Shown piece by piece: positions 1 to 12,940 of a stretch of 64,000 bases of DNA. A program made the translations under genes and the position numbers. Each line of letters begins with the position of its first letter. Position 1 is the first letter of the stretch. This stretch comes from Piliocolobus tephrosceles (lineage: Eukaryota > Chordata > Mammalia > Primates > Cercopithecidae). The notes under the pieces are model-generated. The model was given only the letters and a program-made list of their open reading frames with translations, was not told the DNA's origin and searched no databases. The stretch lies in the NCBI RefSeq assembly GCF_002776525.5, contig NC_045441.1:64000952-64064951 (forward strand), given 5' to 3'.

Positions 1-240
1 CATAATCTTCTTCTGCAAATGGGTCTCTACCTGACCCACGCCATGTTGCCTGCTCCTTACTGTGCACATGGTTGACAAGGAAAAGAGAAGATGGAGCCAC
101 TATGTTGGACATGCCTAGCCCCCACGTAGCCATTTCCTATTGGCACAGCTGCTCGCGTTCACCAGTGCAAGCTTCCACCTTGCTTGTCTATGTCTGCAGC
201 TCGATTTTACAGGCTGCTCTTTGTTAGAAAAGAAAATGAT
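1..240. mobile_element. Possible LTR fragment, unidentified
   Basis: The stretch has the mixed composition and phrase structure of a retroviral LTR of primates (a segment around 100-220 with CCATTTCCTATTGGCAC and a TACAGGCTGCTCT stretch) and contrasts with the AT-rich DNA after it. I cannot name the family and see no TG...CA ends, because the window begins inside it. It could equally be unique sequence. Confidence 0.25.
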
Positions 241-2137
241 TTGGGGGCTGCTTTTCATTAAAAGGAAAACCTTACCAAGGACTTTCTTACCCTCACTATC
301 TGCCTAAATAATTTCTTCTTAACTCCTGTATCACCTGCAGATTCTTCATTGATTTCCCAAGGTCACAGATCTTGGCAATCTCTGGGACAATTATCCTTCA
401 TGATCTGCCCTATGACCCATTATTTACCCACAACAAAAAAAAAAAAAAGAAGAAGAAGAAGAAGAAAGAAAGAAAATACCAAGAATCAGAAAAAACTGCA
501 AGAAATATTTTTCTTCCAAAAGACTGTATGCTTTTGTCTTTCTCACACTAGGTTTTTCCAAAAAGAAAAGCGTAAGTGGAGATTATCTTCTGAGTACCTG
601 GCAACGTTTGCTTCTCTGGTCAGTCAACACATAAGTCATAAATAAGAATCTTGGAGTAAAACACGTGGCTACCATCGTGGGTTGCACAAGAGGTAGTTCC
701 TCACTTTTATTTCCTGATTCATGTGGCAGAGAATAAAAAAGATAATAATGACCAAGTATCCTGCCATGCAGGTTTGTGTGTGTTTACTTAGAAATAAAAT
801 GTCAGCATTAAAAGCCAAAAGATTACAATGTTTCTTTTTCCACCTGGATAACAGAGTAATGATAATAGCTACAGTTCAGATTTTACCTTTTCTTTTTACC
901 TGTTTTGATTTTTCTGTATTTTATACAATAGCCAACAAAATATCATGGATTTCTTGTGAAATGAAAAAAATTAGAAAGTTAAAGAAAGCATTAAAGAAAG
1001 AAAGTGGAAAACACTTCACATCAATAATTTTAGCACTCCTGGAAAATGTCTTTTTTAAAATAAAACTTGAAACAATGAATTTAAATGAGATTCAGGTATA
1101 CCACGCCTTTTTCCCCATAATAATCTCAGGGGAAAGTCAATGAACAGTCATGTGTATTTCGATAAACACTTAAACATGCGCTAGGACATTCTGGGACTAA
1201 AAGTCTCCACTAATAACTTGTGTGTGTCTCTGATAAGAGAGCATCTGTTATAAGCAAGTTTCCATCGTCTAATGTCCACACAATACCAAACCACCACTGC
1301 AGCCTCGTCTACTGAAATAATCCAGTAAATATTAGCCTATCAGGCTATGCCTTTTCTTTAAAGTTGTACTTCAAATGGTAAAGAAAGCTCTGCACTCTAT
1401 GGGGAATTTGTCAGATTAAAAAAAAAAAAAAAAAGTGCAACTGAGAAGAGAACAAAGCTATTATATTGTGAAAGGGTTTCTTATCTTCATATTTCCTTTG
1501 TGTGTTCCTATTCTTTCTTTCCTATGGCTTGCCCAAGTTCCTGCCACAAAGCTTCCAATTAACTAAAAGGAAGTCCTGTCTAGACTAGATAACATCAGCT
1601 TTTTCTTGTCTAAAAGATAACAACTTTCATCTCTTATTAGCGCTACAGATGCATTTGCCTAAATTCTAGCTAGATTGTTACAGTTCTTACATTTCTGTTC
1701 CTGAAATCAGTGATCAAGGAAAGCAGCTTTAGAATAACTAGTGTTGCTACAAATAGCTACTTTTTATTTTTACGAATCAAGAAATTTTTGCTTGGAGAAT
1801 TGATACCAAAATTGCATTCAGTTAACTGGATCACATGCATTGAGTCAATCTAGAATCTACCTTAAATTGTCAGTATACTAAAAAAGAAATAAAATAAACA
1901 GATAGATCAAGAGATTAGACTACTTCCCAATATTATAATATTAATTATGTAGTATTTAATTCTTATAGATAAATGAAGTAAGTATATAAGGTCTTTATCT
2001 AGTAGCATGCTTTGTTTTCTACATATCAAGTAGTTGTTTAGCAATCATTTATATAGGTAATAACCAACAGATTAAGATTTTGTATAGCAATTAAAAACAA
2101 AAAATCATCAAGGTTGATCAAAGTATGCCAAAAAGCT
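241..2137. other. Unassigned AT-rich intergenic DNA
   Basis: No gene or clear repeat family is visible. It holds an A-rich/GAA tract (431-476) and a 17-base A run near 1420. The 140-residue open frame at 721-1143 is low-complexity, Lys/Phe/Ile rich, has no recognisable domain and lacks flanking gene structure, so I treat it as a chance frame. Confidence 0.6.
431..476 (+). repeat. Simple repeat (A)n(GAA)n(GAAA)n
   Basis: A run of A is followed by about six GAA/AGA units and then GAAA units. This is a purine-only microsatellite, possibly the decayed tail of a retroelement whose body is not recognisable. Confidence 0.85.
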
Positions 2138-2245
2138 GGGGTCCCTAACCCCATGTTAGTGGTACTGGTCTACAGCCTGTTAGGAACCAGCTGCACAGCA
2201 TGAGGTGATTGGTGGGTGAGTGAGCAGGTACATTACAGGACAAAT
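2138..2245 (+). mobile_element. hAT-Charlie DNA transposon remnant (MER1-like)
   Basis: It opens with a degraded GGGGTCCCTAACCCC terminus, followed by phrases typical of the MER1 group (CCTGTTAGGAACC, CTGCACAGCATGAGGTGA, GGTGGGTGAGTGAGC). Only the 5' hundred bases survive, and it runs straight into a MaLR LTR. The family name is from memory of the consensus. The exact boundary with the LTR is uncertain by about 15 bases. Confidence 0.7.
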
Positions 2246-2477
2246 GCAAGAGCAAGAGAGAGAGTGCGAGCGAGCGAGGTGCCACACACTTTTAAACAGC
2301 CAGATCTCATGAGAAGTCACAAACTATCATGAGGACAGCACCAGGGGAGTGGTGCTAAACCATTCACGAGAAATTCACTCCCATGATCCAATCTCCTCCC
2401 ACCACATCCCACCTCCAATACTGGGGATTACAATTCAACATGAGACTTGGACGGGGGTGCATATCCAAACCATATCA
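2246..2477 (-). mobile_element. MaLR LTR fragment (MST/THE1 type, ERVL-MaLR)
   Basis: Read on the minus strand it starts TGATATGGTTTGGATATG and continues with the MST/THE1 body: GGGAGGTGG-like repeats, GATTGGATCATGGG, a CTCATGATAGT segment and TTTAAAAGTGTGTGGCACC. It is the 5' part of the LTR only; the 3' half with the polyadenylation signal is absent. No retroviral coding sequence is attached. The GTGTGTGGCACC phrase favours MST over THE1. Confidence 0.85.
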
Positions 2478-5230
2478 CCAGGGATCGCTACAATGGGCTT
2501 ATCACTGAGTTTATTACATTTACTTTTTCTTGCATCTTGAATCCTTCCTGCACAATATGACTAAACCCATTTTTACTAAAACATAATTTTCCTTTTTTCA
2601 ATTATTTTCTGAAATACCAACTTCTCTACCTAAATGTTATCAGTCTTAGATATTCACAGTACCCCTCCTGAGAAAACCTGCAGTAAAGAAGCCTATTTAG
2701 ATGTGTAACCAGCATTTCCTAAACTTATTTGGACTTGGAATTCTTCTTTGTTGTGCGCTTTGAGAAAGAGAGTCTTTTCCATTTAGCTTAGTTTCATGGA
2801 TCCCAGTAGCTTTACTTGCTTGGAATAGAGAAGGCGAAAATCAACCAAAGCTGTCTTATTTAAATGGAAAACGAAATTAAGTACATCACATTAGCATAGA
2901 TTTGGGCACATGTATTCCTTTTGTTACTTTTCTCTGCATTATTATTTAACTCTTTTTATGAATTAATATGTGCTCACTATTAGACAATTCAGGCACACAT
3001 ATTTCAACGAGTGATTCCCTATGAAACTTCCTTCCCCAGAAGCCTTCAGATGGTATCTGATATAATTGGGCACATTGGGATCTTGGTCCTATCTGCTTTG
3101 CTTGAAATAGAGTTACAAGTCCTGTTCATGCATGTCTTCCTGAAAACCAACAGCAGGAGAAGCAGAGCTCAGCAACAGCACATCACTGACAGTGACTCTC
3201 CTGCCACAAGTGAGGGCCCCATAGCGTGATGCAAAATTTGATACAGCAACTAGTGAGAATCATTTCCAACACTAATGAAAAACAAAATCTTAGTAACTTT
3301 GATTCAAATAGAATGAAGTAGTTCTGATAATCCTTCAGAGTATGAATATCATTAAAGAGGTAAATTTTCTTGAATTTTTTTTTTTTTTTTTTTTTTTGCT
3401 ATGAGCAATATCCTTACTTGAAGATTGTGATAAAAAAAAAAAAGAAGAGCGTTTTAAATTTTTTATTAAAACAATGTGTGTACGATTAAAAAAAATCAAG
3501 CATATCTACAAAAGGATCTTAAAATGAAAAGCAATAATACTGAGCCCAACCTCTACCCACCCACTACCACCACTTCCTACTTCTGTTTCTGTTTTTATTT
3601 TTCATATTGGTTACCTCTTCTACTCAAAAGAATATGCCTACAGCATAATTTCTTAAGTATTCAAGGTGTTATCTATTCACTCTGCTCTAAGAAATAGAAT
3701 TATCATTTTTGGTTGTGTTTCAGTTAATTACACTCATATATGTTAATAGCATATTTAAATATTTTGTTATTGCATTTACTTTAAACAATGTTAATACTTA
3801 TGCTTTGTACTAAGGCTACTTTTTAGATCTTCCATATTTTGCCTATAGGTCCATTCTAAAAATTGAAAACAAATTTACTATTATCTTTAATAGAGGGTTT
3901 TGCTTATTGGTACTCCACATACATCCTTAATCTGTTCTAAACTCTGCCTACTCTTGTAGGGGTGGGATGCCTCAAACCACATTTCCTCATCAAAGCATAA
4001 GGGCGCTTTCCTTCAGCCATTTCTATGGCAGTTTTTGCCAGTAACCAGATGTTCACCAATCAGTTGTACCCAATTCCCTAATTCACTTCTGGATTGTGAT
4101 TCCACTTCTGGAATCACTTCTTGGAACCATCCAAAATGGTGCTCCTATTACCATATTTTGCTTGGCCATGTTACATGTAAGTTCACATCCTACCCTAAGA
4201 TCTGCAGTTTTGCAAATCCCTCTGTATTTAGCAAAATTATTTTCTACCTTGATAGCTCAGTGTATTCTTCTCATAAAATAAAGGTATTGCAGTCCCTTAA
4301 GTATAGATTATAATATTGTAGCTAGAGAGTTTTAGAATCAATTTAAGAGTCATCCAGTGAGATGCACTTAGATAAATGTTAGAAGCCAGAGCAGGAGAGA
4401 AGCCATTCTTTCCCAGGCAGAGATAGCAGAGGGCACACCTGGACTGCAGAAACATAAGTGTTTGCAGCAGCCAGCTAGATTTCACATCCCCTGCCAGTTC
4501 CTGCCCTGGGGCCAGCCGAGTGCCTTGTGACTTCTGTGAGGATTTCCTGCAGCTTTCTCCCCTAGGAGACAGTTGAAGCTGCCAAACCTCTAAGTCCAAA
4601 TTGTAAAAGTGGGACCAAAAATCCTACCGGCAGTGCCGTAATCTTCACCCTTCAGTGCTTTCAACGATTACGTAAGCACCTCATCCCCTGCCATAGAATC
4701 CATTCTCCTTAAAAGACTATTCAGTGTTTTTTCCACACTGAAACCTGACTGGCACATGTTTATAAATATTTAATTCACAGAAGAGCCAAGTAATGTGTTA
4801 GAAATACATTCCTTCTTTGTTGATCCAATGGCATCACCATGCAAAAGAAAACATTTGCTTACCCAACATCCCTTGCTTAGCATCATGCCCCCTTTACGAT
4901 TCCTCCATACTTGACCCACAGCTTTGTTTTTCATGGAGTTGAACTTCTTATTTTCTTGTTGATGGAAACTAACCTGTGCTTTTGTCACTGTATCATTAAC
5001 CATCCAGCATCTTAACTATATCCATTTAAAATTTCTTCTTTAAAATGATATGACCTACTCTTTGGAACTATTGTTTTTCAGATCTGCTAATACAACTGCT
5101 ATCCTGAAATTAACACCAACCAAACTCCTGGATTAGTGCCACTGTTCATTAAACTCCTTAAATTCATCTTGCTTTCTTTTTTGCTTTCTTTCTTTTCTTT
5201 GTTTCCTTAGCACATATTTTCAAGAAAATT
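2478..5230. other. Unassigned DNA, no gene seen
   Basis: No splice-bounded coding exon, RNA gene or confidently named repeat is visible. There is a T run at about 3377-3398 and an A run near 3433. Short open frames (3011-3229, 3476-3697, 4035-4313 and 4297-4599 minus) have no recognisable domain. Confidence 0.55.
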
Positions 5231-6000
5231 CTTCCAAACATAGGTACATGAAAATTACACTTTTAAGTCCCTGTGTTTCTGACACATTTTAGTTTGCCTT
5301 CCCATTGGATTAATAGTTTTGCTGAGTATACAATTCTAGGTTCAATCCACTTTTCCTCAGAGCCTTTATGCATTGGTCTGTTGTTTTCTGGTGTTCAGGA
5401 TTCCCATGCTGTTGTGATTCTTCCTAACATGTAGAAAGCATTTTCCCTGACTCTCTAGAAGTGTATAAGACCTATTTATCCCTAGTACAGGAAATTTTAC
5501 AAATGTGAATCCAAGTGTATCTTCTCTTCCTTTGCTCTGGTTGTCAGTAGCTTTTTTACTCTGAAGCCTCAGTTTTCTCTTTTAGCCGTGGGAAATTTGC
5601 CTTCCTCTCTCTCTCTTTTTTTTTTTTTTTTTTATTTTCACCCTCCATTTTTCTTTGTTTTCCATTTCTGGACCCTCCACATTGTAACTCTAACACTGAC
5701 TTGTCTCTGTTTTATCTTTTCTTTCTAGTTACCTTTACTTGTATCATTTCTTTATTTTCTAAGAAATTTCATCAGTGTTATCTACAAACTCTTCTACAGA
5801 ATATTTTACTTCAGTAAAGGCATATTTAATGTCTACAAGTTTGTTCTTGTCCTCTAACACTTTATAGATTCCTTTTTTGTATGACATTACCTTTTGTTTA
5901 CTGAATCATCTCTATTTCTATTGGAATGTGTTCTTTTATCGGTTTTTCTCTTTTATGCTATTGTTGTTCTTCACATATTTTGGATGTTTTCTAAATTTAC
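5231..6000 (-). mobile_element. Probable ancient LINE-1 (L1M/HAL1-like) antisense fragment
   Basis: The plus strand is T-rich and carries the rhythm of an antisense ancient L1 ORF1/3' region: GCTGAGTATACAATTCTAGG, then a TGTTTTCTGGTGTTCAGG-like stretch. A 20-base T run interrupts it at about 5611. It is strongly diverged, so family and limits are tentative. Confidence 0.4.
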
Positions 6001-6507
6001 AATGACATCTTGGATTGTGTTGCCAAGTAGCTGGTAGGTTTTCCCTACTCAGTAGGTGTTGAACTCCTTTTCTTGGGTATACAAATATATGCATTTATAT
6101 TTTACCTCTACTACTTTTCTCTCTGTATAAATCTACATACCTGAGCGTGACTTGGAACTGGCTGGCTTTGGTTGGGTCTTCAGATAGGAAATCTTTGGGT
6201 GAGGGAGGCCCAATGCCAGAATGGAGAGGGGTTTAATTTAGGGCCAGAGGACCCACACTGGGAGTCTTACATTTTAGAAGAGGGACCTCATAGTTTTTCT
6301 CTATGCTCTGAATACAATGACAGGAGAGGGAGAGGGTCAGGGAATACAGGAAGCTGACATTTGTGGACAAAATGGAGATCTACCCAGTGAGGGCTCCTAG
6401 AGGGGGGTTGGGTTAGAGATAAAACCACACCAAGAGAATTGGAGGCAATATCAGACATCTCAGTTTGAAAAAATAATAATAATAAGGAAAGGAAAACAGG
6501 AAAAAGG
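6001..6507. other. Unassigned DNA
   Basis: No recognised element. Its last 15 bases form the left target-site duplication of the following Alu. Confidence 0.5.
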
Positions 6508-6752
6508 ACCAGCCTAGGCACCATAGCGAGACCCCATCTCTACATTAAAAAGAAAAGAATTTGCCAGGAGTGGTGGAAAACACCTATAGTCTTAGCTACT
6601 TGGGAGGCTGAGGCAGGAGGATCCCTTGAGCTCAGGAGTTTGAGGCTGCAGTGAGCTACGATTGTGCCACTGCACTGCAGCCTGGACAACAGAGCGAGAC
6701 CCTTGTCTCAAAAAAATAAAGAAATAAAATAAAAAATTTTAATAAAAAATAA
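6508..6752 (+). mobile_element. 5'-truncated AluJ-like insertion
   Basis: The element begins inside the Alu left arm (CCAGCCTAGGCACCATAG) and runs through the right arm (GGGAGGCTGAGGCAGGAGGAT, CCACTGCACTGCAGCCTGG) into an A-rich tail with T interruptions. A near-perfect duplication flanks it: AAAACAGGAAAAAGG at 6493-6507 and AAAACAGGAAAAGGG at about 6753-6767. It is therefore a real 5'-truncated retroposition event rather than later erosion. The divergence fits an old (J) subfamily. Confidence 0.85.
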
Positions 6753-6767
6753 AAAACAGGAAAAGGG

Positions 6768-9419
6768 AAAGTAGCACCCCAAAGGAATAAAATACACTGA
6801 AATGTTCTTTAAATACTCAATAACTGCTTGTTGAACACATTCTGTACACTTAGAGTTATTCAATTGCTGTGCATTCTTTAACTTGATTGTTTCATTGTCT
6901 ACAGATGAGTAATTCATATCTTGTCTATGTTTCTCTAAATAGAGCATTCTCTTCCTGCTCCCTGCCTCTCGGAAGACTAAACATAGGTAAAGTGTAGCCT
7001 AAATATGTCCTTACCTGCTGGCATGACCTTGTCACCTGGGAGAGGCAGAATCTTGGCACAGTTAACGTTTACATCACCACAGCCCTTACAAGACTGAACT
7101 CTATGAGGAAGTTACAAAAATCAGAGCCAGCCTGGAACTGCTCCTAATTTTTATCATGTTGTGAGTATGTGCATTATTTACACGGTATTGTTTGGAATTG
7201 TTGTAACTTAGCATACAAATTCATTACTTGATTTTTATAATCTTTTATATACACAGGGAGTCTCCATATTATATTTTCATTATGAATATATGTCTTTATT
7301 GCTTTGCTTACTCTTTAGTCCCTGGGAAATCTGACGGATTTTTTTATTTTTAATTTTTTTTTTTTTTTTTTTTTTTTTTACATAGCTAAGGTTTCACAAA
7401 GTGTGGTCTGTGAGTCAAACCCTGGGGGTGCTTGGTAATAACGAGTCATCTGGGCATTACTCGGAACCCATTTAAATAGACCTCCCCAATTAAATAGAAT
7501 TAAAAATAGACCTCCCAGGCATGTGCATTTTAACGTGTTTCCTCTTGGTGACAATTGGTTCTTGAGTCTGTGCATAAGTGCTGTCAGAGATGCAAAATAA
7601 ATGCCTTGAGCTACCCATGTGCTGGGGGAGAGGACACTGGGAGGAAGACCCCACGCCATTTCCTTGTCAAATGCAGAGGTAGCGGTGTGGCAGATGCACA
7701 CCCTGGCAGATGGAATGCCTTAGGCCCCTTGAGCACAGTTACCACTATGGGAGTGTAATCTTGAAGTAGCCCATGGGTTGAAGGGTTGGTCCAAGTTTTG
7801 TCAAGAATAAACCTTAATTATGGAGCCATTTTTTTTTTATAACCTTACTGTAGGAAGAACACACACACACACACACACAGACACACAAAAGGGGCAAAAT
7901 CCATTCCTCCCTGCCGGATGGGTTAGCATCTAGTGTTTTCTAGAAGGGGCATGGGTGGTTCAGGACTGCAAGTGTACATCCATAAAAAGAATTAATTCAT
8001 CACACATAAAGGTAAGGAAATACTCCACAGGATAGTGTATATTTGCATTTTTGTTTATAAGAAAATGTTGATTTTCTTCCTTAAAAAGCAGAAAAGAAGT
8101 TTGTTTTGATGAAGACCTTCATGACTATTGAAGTGTAAACATGCACAAACAACATGCAGCAGCACCTTCCCAGCCAAATGTACAGCCCATCTTCTTACCT
8201 TCGCACTCGAAAAAGGGATCAACAAAAGTGGTAGGTTATTTTAAAGTAGAATCAAATACGACTGGACCTTTTAGTATTTCAACAACAGCTTTATAAATAA
8301 CTTAAAAGCAGCAGACTCCATAATGGGGATGGATTCTGATAAAACAAAAATAATAGTTTCACATTTTAACAAAGTGTGAGTATGCTGCCTGTATTTAGCC
8401 ACACACATTATGGATGGGGGAAGAGAGGAATTACCCTTAGGTACGGGCACCAGGAGAAAGAGGAAGCTGGATATCAAAAAGGGAAGCAGCTCAGAAGGAA
8501 TAAAAAGGGTGCGGAAAGAGGTAGTAGAGCAGAGGAAGTGGCTGTGCCTGCCCCCAAACCCACAACAGAGAGACAGAGGAAATAGGCCGCCAGCCTCGGT
8601 GGAGATATTTCACAGCACAGATGCTGAAAAGTGCAGTCATCTTCATGCCCCATCTCACAACATCTGAAATGGCTGCTGTGTGCCCCTTTGGTTTTCCACT
8701 TGGGAAAATGGCACCATGAAAATGTCCACTGTTTTGACAATGCTTTGTGGCTCAGATGACAACCTAGAAGAGGCCTAATGTAAAGTATTTTAGGCATTTT
8801 TGTTGTTGTTGTTTCATTTTATTGTAATCAGCAGCAAAGCAAAACCACTTGAGGCTTTGAGTGCACAGTTGGCACATTGAGTTCAATCTCATCACAATGG
8901 TACTCGAAGTTGAGGCACAACAGAAATCAACACGAGAACAGCAAGAAGGAAAGAAGGACATCAAAAGCCCTGTGGCTCTTAGTACAGAGGAGGCATTTCT
9001 CATTTGGTCTCACCATCTTAAGTTGTAGTTAATTTTAAGAAATCAATTAGTATGACTTTACAAAGCTCTAATCCAGTGAGCATTTTAGTCATTTTTGTTG
9101 ACCTTCCAAGGTATGAGCCATGTCCCTTTGTTCTTTTTTATATTTTGTTTTTAAGAGAAACCAACCCACCCTGTGCTCCTTGAGAAATACAAGCCACATT
9201 CCTTCTGAGACAGGTCAAGAAGAAATGAATTCTTTATTTTTAGTTCCTGTTTCGAAGATAACATAATTTGGCACAAACAAACAAAAAGTAATAGGGCAAA
9301 AATTAACCCACAGCAGATCCTTTGCTGATGGCTGCCATCACTCTAGATCACTGTCCCCACTGGACAGCCTGCACAAACTAGTAGCAATGGTAGCACACTT
9401 GTCTTCAAGGTGTTCACTC
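6768..9419. other. Unassigned DNA with simple repeats
   Basis: It contains a T run of about 23 bases (7357-7379) and a CA repeat (7860-7887). The piece near 7390-7560 (CACAAAGTGTGGTCTGTGAG) weakly resembles a MER5-type hAT terminus, but I would not call it. The overlapping plus and minus frames at 8376-8797 show no protein family. Confidence 0.5.
7860..7887 (+). repeat. (CA)n microsatellite
   Basis: About ten CA units are followed by a CAGACACAC interruption. The tract is short, so only weak length polymorphism is expected. Confidence 0.95.
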
Positions 9420-9722
9420 AGGCTGTGTGCATTGGCTCACACTTGTAATCCCAGAACTTTGGGAGGGTGAGGCAGGAGGACTGCTTGAGCCTAGGAGTTC
9501 AAAACCAGCCTGGGCAATGTAGAGAAGCCCTGTCTCTACCAAAAAGAAAAAACAAACAAACAAATAAACAAAAAAAAAAAAACATTAATTAGCTGGGTGT
9601 GGTGGCATGCACTTGTGGACCCAGCCACTTGGGAGGCTGAGGTAGGAAGATCACTTGAGCACAGGAGATTAAGGCTGCAATGAGCCATGATTGCACTACT
9701 ACACTCCAGCCTGGGAGACAAA
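9420..9722 (+). mobile_element. Old Alu (AluJ/early S), 3' truncated
   Basis: Both arms are present: a left arm with CTTGTAATCCCAGAACTTTGGG, a middle A-rich linker expanded into a CAAA/CAAAA repeat near 9548-9583, and a right arm ending at CACTCCAGCCTGGGAGACA. The terminal A tail is missing, and sequence continues directly into unrelated DNA. GCCTGGGCAATGTAG in the left arm favours an old subfamily. Confidence 0.88.
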
Positions 9723-10775
9723 GATGTTTATTCAGCTCAGCCTGAAAATATCCTCTCACTAGTAAGAGTGAAGCAGCTGCAAAGAATACCAGGAGAAATG
9801 CAAAGCTCTCTTGAAAAGCAAACATGCCTAAACCACTCAAAGCACTCTGCACTGAATGGTAGTTATTTAAATAAAAAGTAAATTATATTCTTCACATTGT
9901 TTCAAGCATTTAGAATCATAACCAACTTATAAATCCAGAAATGCTGATCATTTCTCATGCTGAAAAGTAAACTCAACTAAAGAAGCAAACTAATTCATTT
10001 GCTATCTCAACCTATGCCTAAAAATGTTAATACTAGTATTTAAATCTTAAGTATACATAATAAAGTTAAATTTTGAAAATATATTAATTTTATGTAAAAA
10101 ATGTTTGCTTCTGTCATATTACTGACTAGTTCTTTAAAAAAAAAAAAATCTAAATCTTGTGTAAGGTAAATATCAAGGATCTGGAAAATGTCACAATCAG
10201 AAAGCAAAGATTATTAAAACTGAGTTTCCTATAAGAATCCAAGCGGTTTTTTTGAAGAATAAAAATAAACACCAAAAACTTTTATTCTCCTTCTTTATGC
10301 ATCGACTTCCATGAGGAATCGATTTTGTCTTTCTTAGTAGTTACAGGGTTTAGTGGGAAAATGGTTGAATTGTTTCCTTACAATGTTTCTTTCTAGTAAG
10401 AGTAAAATAAGTTACATCAGTTAGATCAGGTTTTTAGGAAAAAATGAAGGATGGGATTCAGAATAAAATACTCAAATGAGGAAAAAAAGAAGCAAATGCA
10501 TCTTTAGGGCTACAACAGTGGGCTTGGAATGAAAGTAAAAGAGAAGGTAAAGGGTAGAAAACCACCAGAAAGAGGTTTCTATGCCATTGTCAGCTCTGTC
10601 TGACAGTGAGCATCAAATAGGAGCACAATGCTGGGAAAGAATATTTGGAAGAGAGGATAGAGTTCAGGAGAAAGATCTTGACTAGCCTGAAGAATCAAAA
10701 TGCCATAAGCAACAAATATAGTAAAAGCATTTATTCTCCAAAGTATTTAAAGAGCAAGTTAAGAAAGTAATACTA
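9723..10775. other. Unassigned AT-rich DNA
   Basis: No recognised gene or repeat family. An A run lies at about 10135-10147. The last two bases before 10776 are the TA target of Tigger1. Confidence 0.55.
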
Positions 10776-12338
10776 CAGGCATACCTTGTTTTATTGCACT
10801 TGGTTTTATCGTGCTCTGCAGCTACTGTGTTTTCTTACAAATTGAAGATCTGTGGCAACTCTACATTGAACAAGCATATCAGTGCCATTTTTCCAACAGC
10901 ATGTGTTCATTTTGTGTCCCTGTGTTACATTTTGGTAATTCTCAGAATATTTCAAATTTTATTATTATTATTATTGTTAGTATTAACTGTGATGGTGACC
11001 TGTGATCAATGATACTTCATATTACTATTATAATTATTTTAGGCACCACAAACTACACCCATATAAGACAGCAAATTTAATAAATGTTGCTTGTGTTTGA
11101 CTGTTCTACTGAACAGCCGTTTCCCTGTTTCTCCCCTCTTTGGGCCTCCCTATTTCCCAAGCCACAACAACATTGAAATTAGGCCAATTAATAACCCTAC
11201 AATGGCCTCTGAGTGTTCAAATGTGGGAAGAGTCCCACATCTCTCACTTTAAACCAAAAGTTACAAATGATTAAGCTTAGTGAGGAAGGCATATCAAAAA
11301 CCAGGATAGGCCGAAAGGTGGGCCTTTTGCATCAACCAGTTAGCCAGGTTGTGAATGCAAAGGAAAAGTTCTTCAAAGAGATTAAAAGTGCTACTTCAGT
11401 GAATCTACAAATGATAGATAAGAAAGTGAAACAGACTTATTGCTGATATGTAGAAAGTTTGAGTGGTGTGAATAGAAGATCAAACCAACCACAATATTCT
11501 CTTAAGCCAAAGCCTAATCCAGAGCAAGGCCCCAACACTCTTCAATTCTGCGAAGGTGAGGGGAGATGAGGCAGCTGCAGAAGAAAACTTTGAAGCTAGC
11601 AGATGTTGGTTCAAGAGATTTTCAGGAGAGAAGCCATTTCCACAACATAAAAAAGCAAGGTGAAACAGCAAGTGCTGATGGAGAAGCTGCAGCAAGTTAT
11701 GTATATCTAGCTAGGTTAATTGATGAAGGTGGCTACAGTAAACAACAGTTTTTCATTGCAGATGAAACAGCCATATATTGGAAAAAGATGTCATCCAGGA
11801 CTTTCATAGCTAGAGAGAAGTCAATGCTGGCTTCAGACCTTCAAAGGACAGGCCAACTCTCTTATTAGGAGTGAAAACAGCTGATGACTTGAAGTCAATG
11901 CTCATTTGTGCTGCTGAAAATCCAAGAGTCCTTGGGAATTATTCTGAATCTACTCTGCCTGTGCCCTGCAAATGGAAAAATAAAGCCTGGGTGACAGCAC
12001 ATCTGTTTACAACATGGTTTACTCAATATTTTAAATCCACTGTTGAAAGCTGCCACTCAGAAAAAGAAGATTCTTTTCAAAATATTACTGCTTATTAACA
12101 ATGCACCTGATTATCCAGGAGCTCTAATGGAGATACACAAGGAGGTTACTGTTGTTTTCATGCCTGCAAACACAACATCCAATTTGTAGTCCATACATCA
12201 GAGAATCATTTTGATTTTCAAGTTTTTTTAAGAAACACATTTTGTAAGCCTGTAGCTCAGTAGATAGTGAGTTCTCTGAGGATCTGGGCAAAGTAAATTG
12301 AACGCCTTCTGGAAAGGATTCAGCATACTAGATGACTT

Positions 12339-12940
12339 TGTAAAGCAAAGTGTCTGAGATAGGTCTCAAATAATTTAGAAGTTTATTTTGCTAAGGTTGA
12401 GGACATACCTGGGAGAAGACGCAAATCACAATAGGATCTGTGCTTCACGCTTTTTATAGAGAGGATTTTGAGGGTTTCAATATTTAAAGGGGAAAGAGCA
12501 GGCAGGAGGGGAAGGAGGAAAGAAAGAAAAAGGAGGGTATAAAGTGAGGTAAGAGGTCATATTCTTGTGAGGCTTTGATAAGTGTTTACTGAATCCAGTG
12601 TTACAAGTGAAAGGAGGAGGGAGAATAGCAGTTGATTAAACCTTTGTCTCATGCAATCAGTAAGTCTCATGCAATCAGTAAGTTGCATTTTATGCAAGAT
12701 AAAAATAAACAGTAAAGGAAGCCAAACTGTCAAATATGTCTTTGTTCCATGCCTGTGAAGATAAGCTGTTAATTTACCTTGTCAGGGTGAGGAAGACCAC
12801 CTGAGAAGATATGTGATCTTCTTTCTTGCAGGTTCAGGAACAAAAGGAAAGGCAGTGTTTTTGGTGACTCGGTTTCTAAGCTTAACTTTTCCTTTTGGCA
12901 TAGTGAGTATGGCGTCCCAAGATTTTATTTTCTTTTCACA
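12339..12940 (-). mobile_element. Solo LTR (ERV1-like) inserted in Tigger1
   Basis: On the minus strand this 602-bp block starts TGTGAAAAGAAAATAAAATC and ends CACTTTGCTTTACA, giving TG...CA termini. It separates two parts of Tigger1 that are contiguous in the family. The flanks ACTT (12335-12338) and CCTT (12941-12944) look like a 4-bp target duplication with one mismatch, as expected of class I endogenous retroviruses. Both edges resemble a MER4-group LTR (GGTCTCA, AAGTTTATTTTGC), but the middle does not match what I remember, so the family is not fixed. No internal retroviral genes are present: it is a recombined solo LTR. Confidence 0.78.
12646..12681. repeat. 18-bp perfect tandem duplication inside the LTR
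   Basis: GTCTCATGCAATCAGTAA occurs twice head to tail (12646-12663 and 12664-12681), with no difference between copies, which implies a fairly recent slippage event. Confidence 0.95.

Noticed and set aside
721..1143. 140-residue plus-strand open frame
   Set aside because: It is AT-driven with runs of Phe, Lys and Ile, has no domain, no Kozak context of note and no flanking exon signals. A frame of this length is expected by chance in 64 kb of AT-rich DNA.
7357..7379. Long T run considered as a Pol III terminator or antisense retroelement tail
   Set aside because: No A/B box or tRNA-like sequence lies upstream on either strand, and the sequence beside it does not match an Alu or L1.
7390..7560. 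Possible MER5-type hAT fragment
   Set aside because: Only one short phrase resembles the terminus and the rest diverges, so I could not support a call.
8376..8797. Overlapping plus and minus frames suggesting a compact gene
   Set aside because: Three frames share the same GA-rich/CT-rich stretch; none has a domain, and the overlap follows from low stop-codon density in that composition.
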